Source: Bradyrhizobium sp. SSBR45G
GTDB taxonomy: Bacteria; Pseudomonadota; Alphaproteobacteria; Rhizobiales; Xanthobacteraceae
Direction of reading: 5' to 3'
NCBI RefSeq assembly: GCF_030159255.1
Contig: NZ_BSCT01000001.1
Location: 558,001 to 622,000, forward strand
Length of the DNA: 64,000 bases
A program made the position numbers and the translations under genes. Within the stretch, counting starts at the first letter, position 1, and the number at the start of each line of letters is the position of its first letter. Positions 41,598 through 50,148 of this stretch are shown in pieces. The notes beneath the pieces were generated by a model. That model had not been told where the DNA came from. It did not search any database and worked only from the letters and a program-made list of their open reading frames with translations.

Positions 41598-43529
41598 ATG
41601 AAACACATCAACGACTTCAGGCCCTTCGATGACGACGACTATGTGCGGCCGAAAACGCGCGCCGTCGGTCCGCAGGGCGATGCTCTGATCCTCGAGCTGC
41701 AGCGGCTGCAGGGTGCGTTCGACGACGGCTCCGACGAGGATCCGCGGGCGCGTCGCGGCTCACGCGACAGCGGCAAGAAGCGCCGGCGTCCGCCGCCGGC
41801 CCAAGCCCGCGTCAAGCCGCGCAAGAAGAAGGGCAGCACGATGGGTCGCGCGCTGTCGCTGTTCGGACTCGGCGCCCAGGAGCCGCGGGAGCGACGCGGC
41901 GAAGGCATCCGCGAAATGGACTGGCAACGGCCCGCACCGGTGCGCGGCTACGAGCCGGAGCTGGCACCGCCGCCGCGCCATGCACCCGCGCGCGTGCCGA
42001 CCAACAATATGGCCGTGGTCGACGTCCGAGACGCACGCCGCGACGGCGGCTTCGGTGACGCGCCCCGACTGGGACAGCAGAACCTCCCTGCCCGTCTCGG
42101 CCAGGTGCCGGCCGTTCCGCAAACCGGAGTCCGCCGGCTGGTCGGCACCGCCGGCACGGCGTTGACGACCGGCATGACGTTCATTGCCACCCAGGGAACG
42201 GCCGCCACTCTCGACGATGATTCGGACGAACTGCTGGTTCCACGCGTCGGCCGGATGTTCGAGAATGAGCTGCGCCTCGGCCTGCGCGTCCTGCTCGTCG
42301 CTGCCGTGTTCGGCGGCGGCTGGCTGACCCTGGTGCCGCTGGCCGGCGCGATCGTCGTTCCGGGCAATCTCGTCGTGCAGTCCAACGTGAAGGCCATCCA
42401 GCATCCGACCGGCGGCATCATCGCCGAGATCAAGGTCGACAACGGCAAGCGCGTTGCCGCCGGCGATCTGCTCGTGCGGCTCGACAACACCCAGAGCCAG
42501 GCCCAGCTGCAGTCGATCACCAAGCAGCTGAACGAGCAGCGCGCCAAGATCGCCCGCCTGTCCGCGGAGCGCGACGGTCTGGAGCTGCCGGACTATCCGA
42601 CCACGCTGACGTCACGCGGGGACGATCCTCACGTTCGTGCGGTCATCGCCTCGGAGAACACCCTGTTCAAGGCGCGAGCCGTCACGCGCAAGAGCCAGAA
42701 GGATCTGCTGCAAGGCCGCATCGTCCAGCTCAACAACGAGATCGCCGGCATGGAGGCGCAACTCGATTCGAAGACCAAGCAGATCGACCTCATCAAGGGA
42801 GAGCTGGCGGGTGTTCAGGACCTCTACGACAAGCGCCTCGTCCCGCTGACGCGATTGACGACGCTGCAGCGGGAGGCCGCACGAATCGACGGCGAACGCG
42901 GCCAGCTGGTGTCGAGCGTCGCGGAGACGCGGTCCAAGATCAGCGAAGCCGAGCTGCAGACGGTCAAGATCGATCAGGATTTCCGCAGCGAAGTGGTCAA
43001 GGATCTCAGCGAGGCCCAGGCCAAGGAAGGCGATCTGGTCGAGAAAGGCGTCGCCGCCCGCGACCAGTTGGACCGCATCGAGATGCGCGCGCCCAACTCC
43101 GGCACGATCCACCAGCTTGCGGTTCACACCATCGGCGGCGTCATCAAGCCCGGCGAGACGGTGATGGAGCTGGTCCCCGATTCGGACGAGCTGCAGGTCG
43201 AAGGACACGTGCAGCCGAAGGACATCGATCACGTCCACACCGGACAGGATGCGATGGTCCACTTCAACGGCTTCAACCAGCACACGACGCCGAAGTTGAG
43301 CGGCCAGGTCTCGTTCGTATCGCCCGACATCACCAACGATCCGCGAACAGGTTCGACATTCTACACGGTCAGGATCACGCTGTCCGACGAGGAGCGAAAG
43401 CGGCTCGGCAACGTCAACTTGTTGCCCGGCATGCAGGCGGAGGTCTATGTCCAGACCGGCAGCCGCACGATGCTCAGCTATCTGATGAAGCCGGTTCTCG
43501 ATCAGTGGCGGCGCGCCTTTGTGGAGTAA
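41598..43529 (+). CDS. HlyD-family type I secretion adaptor with long N-terminal extension
   Basis: The 643-residue protein holds, from about 229, a membrane helix (LRVLLVAAVFGGGWLTLVPL) followed by the membrane-fusion fold: VVQSNVKAIQHPTGGIIAEI, a long coiled coil (LQSITKQLNEQRAKIARLSA to about 500), then APNSGTIHQLAVHTIGGVIK and MELVPDSDELQVEGHV. This is the PrtE/RsaE/HlyD adaptor that bridges exporter and outer-membrane channel. Typical homologues are 430-480 residues. About 225 additional residues precede the helix and should be cytoplasmic: they are basic, Pro- and Arg-rich (KKRRRPPPAQARVKPRKKKG, PPPRHAPARVP) and probably disordered. Such an extension could recruit the substrate or the downstream modification enzymes, which is an inference. 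Confidence 0.92.
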   Translation: MKHINDFRPFDDDDYVRPKTRAVGPQGDALILELQRLQGAFDDGSDEDPRARRGSRDSGKKRRRPPPAQARVKPRKKKGSTMGRALSLFGLGAQEPRERRGEGIREMDWQRPAPVRGYEPELAPPPRHAPARVPTNNMAVVDVRDARRDGGFGDAPRLGQQNLPARLGQVPAVPQTGVRRLVGTAGTALTTGMTFIATQGTAATLDDDSDELLVPRVGRMFENELRLGLRVLLVAAVFGGGWLTLVPLAGAIVVPGNLVVQSNVKAIQHPTGGIIAEIKVDNGKRVAAGDLLVRLDNTQSQAQLQSITKQLNEQRAKIARLSAERDGLELPDYPTTLTSRGDDPHVRAVIASENTLFKARAVTRKSQKDLLQGRIVQLNNEIAGMEAQLDSKTKQIDLIKGELAGVQDLYDKRLVPLTRLTTLQREAARIDGERGQLVSSVAETRSKISEAELQTVKIDQDFRSEVVKDLSEAQAKEGDLVEKGVAARDQLDRIEMRAPNSGTIHQLAVHTIGGVIKPGETVMELVPDSDELQVEGHVQPKDIDHVHTGQDAMVHFNGFNQHTTPKLSGQVSFVSPDITNDPRTGSTFYTVRITLSDEERKRLGNVNLLPGMQAEVYVQTGSRTMLSYLMKPVLDQWRRAFVE

Positions 43530-43545
43530 TCGGGCCTGACAAGCC

Positions 43546-43582
43546 GCGGTCTGCGCGCTCTTCCGCAGGGAACGCAGACCGC
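43546..43582 (+). terminator. Hairpin between adaptor and glycosyltransferase genes
   Basis: GCGGTCTGCG (43546-43555) and CGCAGACCGC (43573-43582) form a perfect 10-bp stem with a 17-base loop, 16 bases after the adaptor stop. There is no T-run, so it may attenuate or process the message rather than end it. Confidence 0.45.
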
Positions 43583-43596
43583 ATCGGCCATTCAGC

Positions 43597-45735
43597 ATGA
43601 ACGTTGCAAATTTTCCCCGCACCTCGGACCCGACGATGGTGCCGACAATTGCGATCCCGCATGCCGACGCCCAGCAGGGCGTGCGCGCAGGCGTGGCCGG
43701 GCAATCGACAAGGCCGCGGCTGCCGCCCCCGTCCGCCGTGCCGACACAGGAGGGTCCACAGGGCCTCCGCTTCGATTTCAACGATGGCTGCCGGGTCATG
43801 CTGCCCGACAACGGGCAGGCCTGGCGCGTCAGGATGAGCGATCTCGAGACCGCCAACGTCCTGTTCGACATCGATCTGCGTTCGGGGCACGTCAACAGCA
43901 GCAAGCGCTACTTCATCCCGTTCCGGCTCGAGGTCTGGTCGGGGCAGGAGCTGCTGCTGCGGCACGACTACAATGCCGCCGATCGAGACGTCCTGATCCA
44001 GTTTCCGGTCGGCACCATCGGCGACATCATCGGCTGGCTGAGCTACGCGGTGAAGTTCAAGGAGCTGCACCAGTGTCGTCTCACCTGCGCGATGGGAGAG
44101 CCGCTGATCGCGCTGTTCCGCGCCGCCTATCCTGACATCACGTTCGTAACGCACGAGATGATCCAGCCGGAGCGCTATTACGCCACCTACTCGGTCGCAC
44201 TGTTCTTCGATGACGCCGAGCAGGTTTATCAACCCTGCGACTTCCGCCAGGTTGGATTGCATCGGACCGCGGCGCATATTCTCGGCGTCGATCCGGCGGA
44301 GCGCCCGCCGCGCATCGCGCTCAGTGAGGACAGCCGTCCCATCGCGGAGCCGTATGTCTGCATCGCGGTGCAGGCAACGACGCAATCCAAGCATTGGAAC
44401 AATCCGGGCGGCTGGGAAAGCATCGTCGGTTTTCTCAAGGCGACCGGCTACCGCGTGGTCTGCATCGATCAGAAGGCGGAGCACAGCAACGGCCCATTTC
44501 GAACGCGGATCCCGGCCGGCGCCGAGGATCAGACCGGCGACCGACCGCTGCAGGAGCGCGCCCGCTGGTTGAGACACGCCGAGTTCTTCATCGGTCTTTC
44601 CTCAGGCCTGTCCTGGCTGGCCTGGGCTGCGCGCACGCCGGTCGTGCTGATCAGCGGCTTCACCCATCCCACCAACGAATTCGCGACCCCCTATCGCATC
44701 ATCAACCATCACGCCTGCAACAGCTGCTGGAATGACGTCCATCATCGCTTCGATCACCAGGACGCTCTCTGGTGTCCGCGCTGGAAGGACACGCCCCGGC
44801 AATTCGAATGCACGCGCCTGATCAAGGCCGAGCAGGTCGAGGGCATGTTGCGCCGAATCCCCGGCTTCGGGCAGGGATTGCGCCCGCAGCCGCGCCCGCC
44901 GACATCGACGAATCAGCAGGCTGCGCAGCCCATGCCGGACGATGCGGGCTACGCAGCAAGCGGGGCCACAGGCCCGGCCGGCGCCGAGGAGCCGATCGCA
45001 CTTGCTGCATTGCTGGCCCGCCCGCGCGGCGAGGTCCCGCATGGCGGCCTCGCTGTCGGCGTGACCGTCGCCGCCGGCAGACTGCTGGATCAGGCCGCCG
45101 CAACCATTGCGCAAGGCGACCGCAGCGCCGGCGCCAGCGATCTGGCCGGCGCGCTGCAGAACTACAAGCAGAGCATCGATATCGTCAGGCACCTGACGCA
45201 GGCCGACCCGGACAATGCCGGCTTCCAGCGCAACCTGTCGGTCGCCTTGAACCGCATCGGCGCCGTGCTGTTCGTTCAGCGCAACCTTCAGGGCGCACTT
45301 GCCGCCTATTCTGCCAGCCTCGGCATCGTCCAGAAGCTGACGGCGGCCCATCCCGGCAATGTGAGCTTCCGGCGTGATCTCGCCTGGTGCCACGCTCTGC
45401 TGGCCGACGTGCTCGGGGCCATGGGCCGCCATGCCGAAGCCTTCGAGCAGCGTCGTTCCAACGCGGCATTGATCACGCAACTCGCCACCGCCGTTCCCAG
45501 CGATTCGTCGCTGCAGCAGGCGTTGGCAATGTCTTACCAGAGCCTGGGTGATGCCTTCGTCCCGCTCGGCAACATCGACGGCGCGTTGACCGTCTACAGG
45601 ATCAGCCTCGGGCTGACCAAACGCGGGCTCGATGCAAACGGGCAGGATCCGGCCTGGAACAGGCTCTACAGCAGCCTGCTGCAGAAAATCCGGGACGCGC
45701 TGCTCGCACAGCGCCAAGCCGCGCCGCCGTCCTGA
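43597..45735 (+). CDS. TibC/Aah-type protein O-heptosyltransferase with C-terminal TPR region
   Basis: Residues about 55-425 of this 712-residue protein match the bacterial autotransporter heptosyltransferase (BAHT) family: LETANVLFDIDLRSGHVNSS, KRYFIPFRLEVW, QFPVGTIGDIIGWLSYAVKF, VAVQ-type glycosyltransferase core, FIGLSSGLSWLAWAARTPVV. An iron-finger-like cysteine set follows: Cys374-x2-Cys377-x15-Cys393-x11-Cys405 within CNSCWNDVHHRFDH, WCPRWKDT and FECTR. TibC and Aah transfer heptose from ADP-heptose onto serines of secreted autotransporter adhesins. From about 455 to the end lie TPR-like repeats (ALQNYKQSIDIVRHLTQADP, LAAYSASLGIVQKLTAAHPG), not part of TibC itself. No autotransporter is nearby; the exporter upstream and the two proteins downstream suggest type I secreted substrates instead. 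Confidence 0.85.
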   Translation: MNVANFPRTSDPTMVPTIAIPHADAQQGVRAGVAGQSTRPRLPPPSAVPTQEGPQGLRFDFNDGCRVMLPDNGQAWRVRMSDLETANVLFDIDLRSGHVNSSKRYFIPFRLEVWSGQELLLRHDYNAADRDVLIQFPVGTIGDIIGWLSYAVKFKELHQCRLTCAMGEPLIALFRAAYPDITFVTHEMIQPERYYATYSVALFFDDAEQVYQPCDFRQVGLHRTAAHILGVDPAERPPRIALSEDSRPIAEPYVCIAVQATTQSKHWNNPGGWESIVGFLKATGYRVVCIDQKAEHSNGPFRTRIPAGAEDQTGDRPLQERARWLRHAEFFIGLSSGLSWLAWAARTPVVLISGFTHPTNEFATPYRIINHHACNSCWNDVHHRFDHQDALWCPRWKDTPRQFECTRLIKAEQVEGMLRRIPGFGQGLRPQPRPPTSTNQQAAQPMPDDAGYAASGATGPAGAEEPIALAALLARPRGEVPHGGLAVGVTVAAGRLLDQAAATIAQGDRSAGASDLAGALQNYKQSIDIVRHLTQADPDNAGFQRNLSVALNRIGAVLFVQRNLQGALAAYSASLGIVQKLTAAHPGNVSFRRDLAWCHALLADVLGAMGRHAEAFEQRRSNAALITQLATAVPSDSSLQQALAMSYQSLGDAFVPLGNIDGALTVYRISLGLTKRGLDANGQDPAWNRLYSSLLQKIRDALLAQRQAAPPS

Positions 45736-45885
45736 GTTCGCAGGCGAGGCGATGTCGGCCTAAGAGGCATCCACGTCCAGCGCCATGAGGCATGGCCGCT
45801 GATCGCAGCGGGGTTCGCCTGCACGCGAGTGATGCGCATGCCGCCTCTCCAGAGCCGTCGAGCCCCCTGCGACACTTGACAAGCT

Positions 45886-45902
45886 CTGCGACCTAGTCGC
45901 AG
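45886..45902. promoter_or_regulatory. Perfect 17-base palindrome, candidate operator
   Basis: CTGCGACCTAGTCGCAG is a 7-bp inverted repeat with a 3-base centre, directly downstream of a TTGACA-like sequence (45877-45882). Its half site TGCGAC recurs at 45869, 46122, 49932 and 50031 in front of the secreted-protein genes. It could bind a regulator; none can be named. Confidence 0.35.
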
Positions 45903-46047
45903 CAGCAACTGCGCATCGGTGGGATGCAGGCAGCATCGTGACGAGAACATGCAGCTCGCGTCAGGCCGATGCAGACCACATCCCTCGCTTACCCCTGAAA
46001 ATCAATCACTTAGCGGCGGATTTCGGCGCATCGTTCACAGCTCCGCG

Positions 46048-46101
46048 ATGCCCGAACAACAACATATTTGCGGACTCCCCAACGCCTCTTTTGGCCCGAT
46101 T
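46048..46101 (+). promoter_or_regulatory. Duplicated leader element, copy 1
   Basis: These 54 bases match 46 of 54 positions (hand count) of the element at 49947-50000 in front of the paralogous gene. Read from its ATG, copy 1 would encode a 22-residue peptide starting MPEQQHICGL. No Shine-Dalgarno precedes it, so a DNA or RNA element is as likely as a leader peptide. Confidence 0.45.
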
Positions 46102-46294
46102 GCTTGGAGCATATAGCGAGGTGCGACAAATTAGCGCGCGGCAGATTGGCGCGCGACACAGCATCGCACAGGCGCGGCGCGCAACTCGAACGCGCGGCGC
46201 GTCCTGCGGCAGGGCCGATGCAGTTCCGCATCGTCTGGCCAGTTTCGGTACGGGGCCCTGCCGGGCGTCGGATGAACTTGGGGAGAGATGATCC

Positions 46295-49200
46295 ATGGCG
46301 AATAACACCTTCAACCCGACGGCCCTGGCCAACGGTACGTCGAACCTGCTGGTGCGTGCCTCCGCGCTCAATCTGTCGACGGACCTGGTGCAGGCAGGCG
46401 TCGTGTTCAACGATGCAATGCGCGCCTCGCTCGGCCTGTTCTCACAGGCGGGCAGCGGCAATTCGAATCCGTTTCTCGGCAGCTACACGACGGATCTGCA
46501 CGCCGTGCAGAACGACATCGCCGCGATGCTCGCCAATCCGGGACAGGTCACGCTCGGCGGCCAGACCTTCACGCTGAACGCAACCGACACCGCGGTCCTC
46601 AACAACGTTCAGGCGCAGATCTCGACCTTGATCACTGCCGCGGGGCAGACCACCAATGCAGCGACGATCACGGCCGCAGACCAGACGCTTCATGCCGTCC
46701 AGCAGGAGATCCTGCAGGAGATCAATGGCGATGCGCATCTCTCCGGCGCGCTGAACAAGGTCAACTTCCTCGCCAACACCGGCGGCCAGGACGTCGCCTT
46801 CCAGAACACGCCGGCGGGCGCCGACGATGCGGCGACCCTGGCCGCAGCCACCGCCGGCAACACCCTCAAGGACGTCGGTCTCGTCTTCAACAAGGTCGTC
46901 GATCTCGCCTCCGGCGGCATCCACACCGGCAACCTGCAGGAGGTCACGACCGACCTCACCGCGATCTCGCAAGGCCTGACCAACATCCTCAACAACAAGA
47001 CCCAGCTTGCTCAGATCGAGAACGGCGAGACCGCGAACGCGGCCGCGCTGACCACGATCCATCTGCAGACGGTGCTCGGGCAGATCAATCTCGAGCTGAA
47101 CCAGTACGCCAAGGCGGAGACGACCGGCAATCAGGCCGCGTTGCGCGGCACCGCTGACAATCTGCTCGACAGCATCGACATCATCCAGGGCGACGCCAAT
47201 CTGAACATGGCGGCCGGCGGCAACGGCATGCCGGGTCACGCCGGCGGCTTCGCGGAGGATCCGGGCGGGTTGACCGGCACGGTCACCAAGTTCCAGGACA
47301 ACCAGGCGCAGACGAATTTCTGGGCCGCATTCCTGGCGGAAGCCAACACCATCAACGCGACACTGCAGAAGATCTCGACGGGCGGCGCACAAGCCAGTGC
47401 CGCACTGGTCACGCAGATCCAGAACTACCAGGCCTTCGGCGCCAATTTCGACGCCGCACAGGGCAACGTCTTCCGTGGCCGCTTCGACAACGAGCTGCTG
47501 AGCGGCACGCTGGAGGCCGATACCGCGGCGGCCGTAAAGGGCCTGCAGGGCATCCTGAACGGAGACACCGGCGCCGCCCTCGCCGCCGACAAGGCGATGC
47601 TCAACGCGGCTGGCCAGGGCTTCGCGGCCGACGCCATGGACGTCTCCGGCAACAACATCGCGATCGGCGGGGCGACCTATGTCGGAACGGCGACGACGGT
47701 GTCGACCGCGACATCAGTGCATGGCCTCGCCCACGGCACGATCCCCGTCACCGCAACTCCGAACATTGCCAACGGAACCGGGGGGTCCAGCACGACGCCG
47801 CCAGCGACCGGCGGCGGGACCGGCACGGGCACCGGCGGCATGCATACGACACCGGTCAATTTCAGTCCCACGGCGCTGGCCAACGGCACGTCGAACCTGC
47901 TGACCCGCGCCACCGCGATCCAGCACTCGACCGACCTGGTGCAGGCCGGCGTGGTCTTCAACGACGCCGTGCGCGCCTCGCTCGGCCTGTTCAGCCTCGC
48001 CAACAGCGGCAACTCACCGGCCTTCCTGACGAGCTACCAGGCCGACATCACGGCGGTGCAGACCGACATCGCTGCAATGCTGGCCAATCCCGGCCAGGTG
48101 ACGCTCGGCGGCCATACGTTCGCATTGAACGCCACCGACACGGCGGTGCTCACCAACGTCGAGGGGCAGCTGGGCACGCTGCTGCAGGCCGCGGGCCAGT
48201 TCGCCAACGCCAGCACATCGGCAGCGGCAAGCCAGACGATCCACGCGCTGCAGCAGGAAATTCTCGGCGAGATCCACAACGACGCCCATCTGGCGACCGC
48301 GCTGAACAACGTGCCATTCCTGGCGAACACCGGAGGAATGGACGTTGCGTTCCAGACGTCGCCCGCCGGCGCTGATGATCCGGCGAGCCTCGCGGCGGCC
48401 ACCGCGGGCAACAGCCTGAAGGATGTCGGTCTCGTCTTCAACAAGGCGGTCGAGCTCGCCACCGGCGGCATCAACACCGGCAATCTCGCCGAGGTCAACG
48501 CTGATCTCACCGCGGTCCAGCACGGCTTGACCGCCATCCTCAACAACAAGACGCAGCTCGCGCAGATCGAGGCCGGCGAAACCGCGAACGCGGCCGCACT
48601 GACCACGGTCCATCTCCAGACGGTGCTCGGGCAGATCAACCTGCAACTCAACAAATACGATGCGGCTGCGACGACCGGCAATCAGGCTGCGCTGCGCGGT
48701 ACCGCCGACAATCTGCTCGACATCATCGATATCGTTCAGAACGACGCAAATCTGAACACGGCGGCTGGCGGCAACGGAGCGGCCGGTCATGCCGGCGGCT
48801 TCGCCGAGGATCCGGGCGGGCTGACCGGCACCGTCACCAAGTTCCAGGACAACCAGGCGCAAACGAACTTCTGGGCGGCCTTCCTCGCCGAAGCCAACAC
48901 CATCAACGCGACGCTGCAGAAGATCTCGACCGGCGGTGCGCAGGCCAGCGCAGCCCTGATCACGCAGATCCAGAACTACCAGGCCTTCGGCGCCAATTTC
49001 GACGCCGCCCAGGGCGCCGTGTTCCAGGGCCGCTTCGACAACGAACTGCTCAGCGGCACGCTCGAGGCCGACACGGCGAATGCGGTGAAGGGCCTGCAGG
49101 GCATCCTCAACGGCGACACTGGTGCTGCGCTCGCCGCCGACAAGGCGATGATCAACGCCGCCGGCCAGGGCTTTGCGGCCGACGCGATGGACGTGTCCGG

Positions 49201-49597
49201 CAACAACATCCCGGTCAATGGTGGCACCTATGTCGGCACCGCGACGACTGTCTCGGCGGCGACCTCCATCAAGGGCACCGCACATGGCACCATTCCGGTG
49301 ACGGCCACGCCGAACCTCGCCAATGGCACGGGTGGCACCGCAGCCGCTGGGACGACTGCGGCGGGTGGCGCAGCGGCTGGTGGCACGACCACGGCGGGTG
49401 GTACGGCGGCCGGCGGCACGACGAGCGGAGCCACGACCGGCACGTCGACGGGGACCACGGCAGGCAACAACACCGGCGCCGATCACAGCAGCCATCATCA
49501 CCACGATCACAGCAGCCACGCGGCCAATACGGCGGCAGCTGCGACGGCCGGTCCCGACATGTCGCATCACCACGCGATGCATCACATGTGGGCCTAA
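46295..49597 (+). CDS. Large putative type I secreted protein, two-module, His-rich C-terminus
   Basis: The 1100-residue product lacks a signal peptide (MANNTFNPTALANGTSNLLV). It consists of two related modules of about 517 residues, starting at residues 6 and 523, rich in Asn, Ala, Thr, Gln and Gly, with recurring GGLTGTVTKFQDNQAQTNFW, GNTLKDVGLVFNK-like and GILNGDTGAALAADKAM segments. Linkers are Gly/Thr/Ala-rich. The last 40 residues are His-rich (DHSSHHHHDHSSH), ending GPDMSHHHAMHHMWA, a tail identical to that of the protein at 50149. Absence of an N-terminal signal, acidic Ala/Asn-rich composition and the upstream exporter suggest type I secretion with a C-terminal signal. The His tail may bind metal. 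Thr/Ser/Asn-rich parts could be heptosylated. No known domain is recognised; a surface-layer or adhesin role is a guess. Confidence 0.85.
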   Translation: MANNTFNPTALANGTSNLLVRASALNLSTDLVQAGVVFNDAMRASLGLFSQAGSGNSNPFLGSYTTDLHAVQNDIAAMLANPGQVTLGGQTFTLNATDTAVLNNVQAQISTLITAAGQTTNAATITAADQTLHAVQQEILQEINGDAHLSGALNKVNFLANTGGQDVAFQNTPAGADDAATLAAATAGNTLKDVGLVFNKVVDLASGGIHTGNLQEVTTDLTAISQGLTNILNNKTQLAQIENGETANAAALTTIHLQTVLGQINLELNQYAKAETTGNQAALRGTADNLLDSIDIIQGDANLNMAAGGNGMPGHAGGFAEDPGGLTGTVTKFQDNQAQTNFWAAFLAEANTINATLQKISTGGAQASAALVTQIQNYQAFGANFDAAQGNVFRGRFDNELLSGTLEADTAAAVKGLQGILNGDTGAALAADKAMLNAAGQGFAADAMDVSGNNIAIGGATYVGTATTVSTATSVHGLAHGTIPVTATPNIANGTGGSSTTPPATGGGTGTGTGGMHTTPVNFSPTALANGTSNLLTRATAIQHSTDLVQAGVVFNDAVRASLGLFSLANSGNSPAFLTSYQADITAVQTDIAAMLANPGQVTLGGHTFALNATDTAVLTNVEGQLGTLLQAAGQFANASTSAAASQTIHALQQEILGEIHNDAHLATALNNVPFLANTGGMDVAFQTSPAGADDPASLAAATAGNSLKDVGLVFNKAVELATGGINTGNLAEVNADLTAVQHGLTAILNNKTQLAQIEAGETANAAALTTVHLQTVLGQINLQLNKYDAAATTGNQAALRGTADNLLDIIDIVQNDANLNTAAGGNGAAGHAGGFAEDPGGLTGTVTKFQDNQAQTNFWAAFLAEANTINATLQKISTGGAQASAALITQIQNYQAFGANFDAAQGAVFQGRFDNELLSGTLEADTANAVKGLQGILNGDTGAALAADKAMINAAGQGFAADAMDVSGNNIPVNGGTYVGTATTVSAATSIKGTAHGTIPVTATPNLANGTGGTAAAGTTAAGGAAAGGTTTAGGTAAGGTTSGATTGTSTGTTAGNNTGADHSSHHHHDHSSHAANTAAAATAGPDMSHHHAMHHMWA
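46310..49411 (+). repeat. 1551-base tandem coding duplication
   Basis: The start of the FNPTALANG motif at 46310 recurs as FSPTALANG at 47861, exactly 1551 bases (517 codons) later. Unit 1 is 46310-47860 and unit 2 runs from 47861 to about 49411, followed by the Gly/Thr and His-rich tail. Similarity is highest in the last third of each unit. Confidence 0.75.
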
Positions 49598-49603
49598 GAG
49601 ATA

Positions 49604-49635
49604 CGACGGGAGCAGCCGCCGTGCTGCTCCCGTCG
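49604..49635 (+). terminator. Hairpin after the first secreted-protein gene
   Basis: CGACGGGAGCAG (49604-49615) and CTGCTCCCGTCG (49624-49635) form a perfect 12-bp stem with an 8-base loop, 6 bases after the stop codon. The T-run is poor, but position and stability favour a terminator. Confidence 0.6.
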
Positions 49636-49946
49636 GTCGCTTTCAGGGAGTGCCGGGACGAGACCTTTTGTGCCTCCAGGCGCTCGTCGGGCGAGGAGAA
49701 AACAAGGACCTCAACGAGGAGACCAGCAAGCCGAGATGCACGATCCATTCCCCTCGACCGAGTCGGCTCTCGTTGGAACCATTCCAAGGAGAGTGCGGGG
49801 AACCATCGCAAGATCAGGGCAACTTCTTGTCTGGACGGTGCCTCGATGTGTCTCTCAATTATCGATGTTGCAAGGATGCCACGACGGAAATCAACGAGTT
49901 AGAATGTTTCCAAGCGTTGCCGTGACCCGGGTGCGACACTGAGCGC

Positions 49947-50000
49947 ATGCCCGAACAACATCATATTTGGGGACTCGACGGCGCTTCTTTTGGCCCCATT
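49947..50000 (+). promoter_or_regulatory. Duplicated leader element, copy 2
   Basis: Copy 2 of the element at 46048-46101, 202 bases before the ATG of the second secreted-protein gene. Its possible peptide, 26 residues, begins MPEQHHIWGLDGASFGPIG and ends at TGA 50027, immediately before the inverted repeat at 50028. Confidence 0.45.
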
Positions 50001-50027
50001 GGAGCAAATAATTCCCAAGTGCTCTGA

Positions 50028-50077
50028 GGCTGCGACATTTCGCCCGCTCTGCGAGGGGTGAACGAGGTGTCGCAGCC
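50028..50077 (+). promoter_or_regulatory. Long-loop inverted repeat in leader
   Basis: GGCTGCGACA (50028-50037) and TGTCGCAGCC (50068-50077) are perfect 10-base inverted repeats around 30 bases. The element lies between the possible leader peptide and the ribosome binding site (GGGGAGATGATC), so it may be an mRNA structure affecting expression or an operator with two half sites. Confidence 0.4.
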
Positions 50078-50148
50078 CCGATCAACGCCCGCGTGCTGCC
50101 GAACCGCCAAGCAGCAGACGCCGGGTTGAAACTTGGGGAGATGATCTA

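Larger units (their letters stand above)
45736..46294 (+). other. Leader region of the first secreted-protein gene
   Basis: The 559-base spacer holds no supported long gene. It contains a perfect 17-base palindrome at 45886-45902, a leader element shared with the second secreted-protein gene (46048-46101), and a GTGCGA/TCGCAC pair at 46121-46126 and 46164-46169 that could form a long hairpin. The ribosome binding site is GGGGAGAG before ATG 46295. Confidence 0.5.

Noticed and set aside
46090..46110. Possible sigma-54 promoter in the leader of the first secreted-protein gene
   Set aside because: TTGGCCCGATTGC has the wrong spacing between GG and GC, and the GC is not kept in the second leader.
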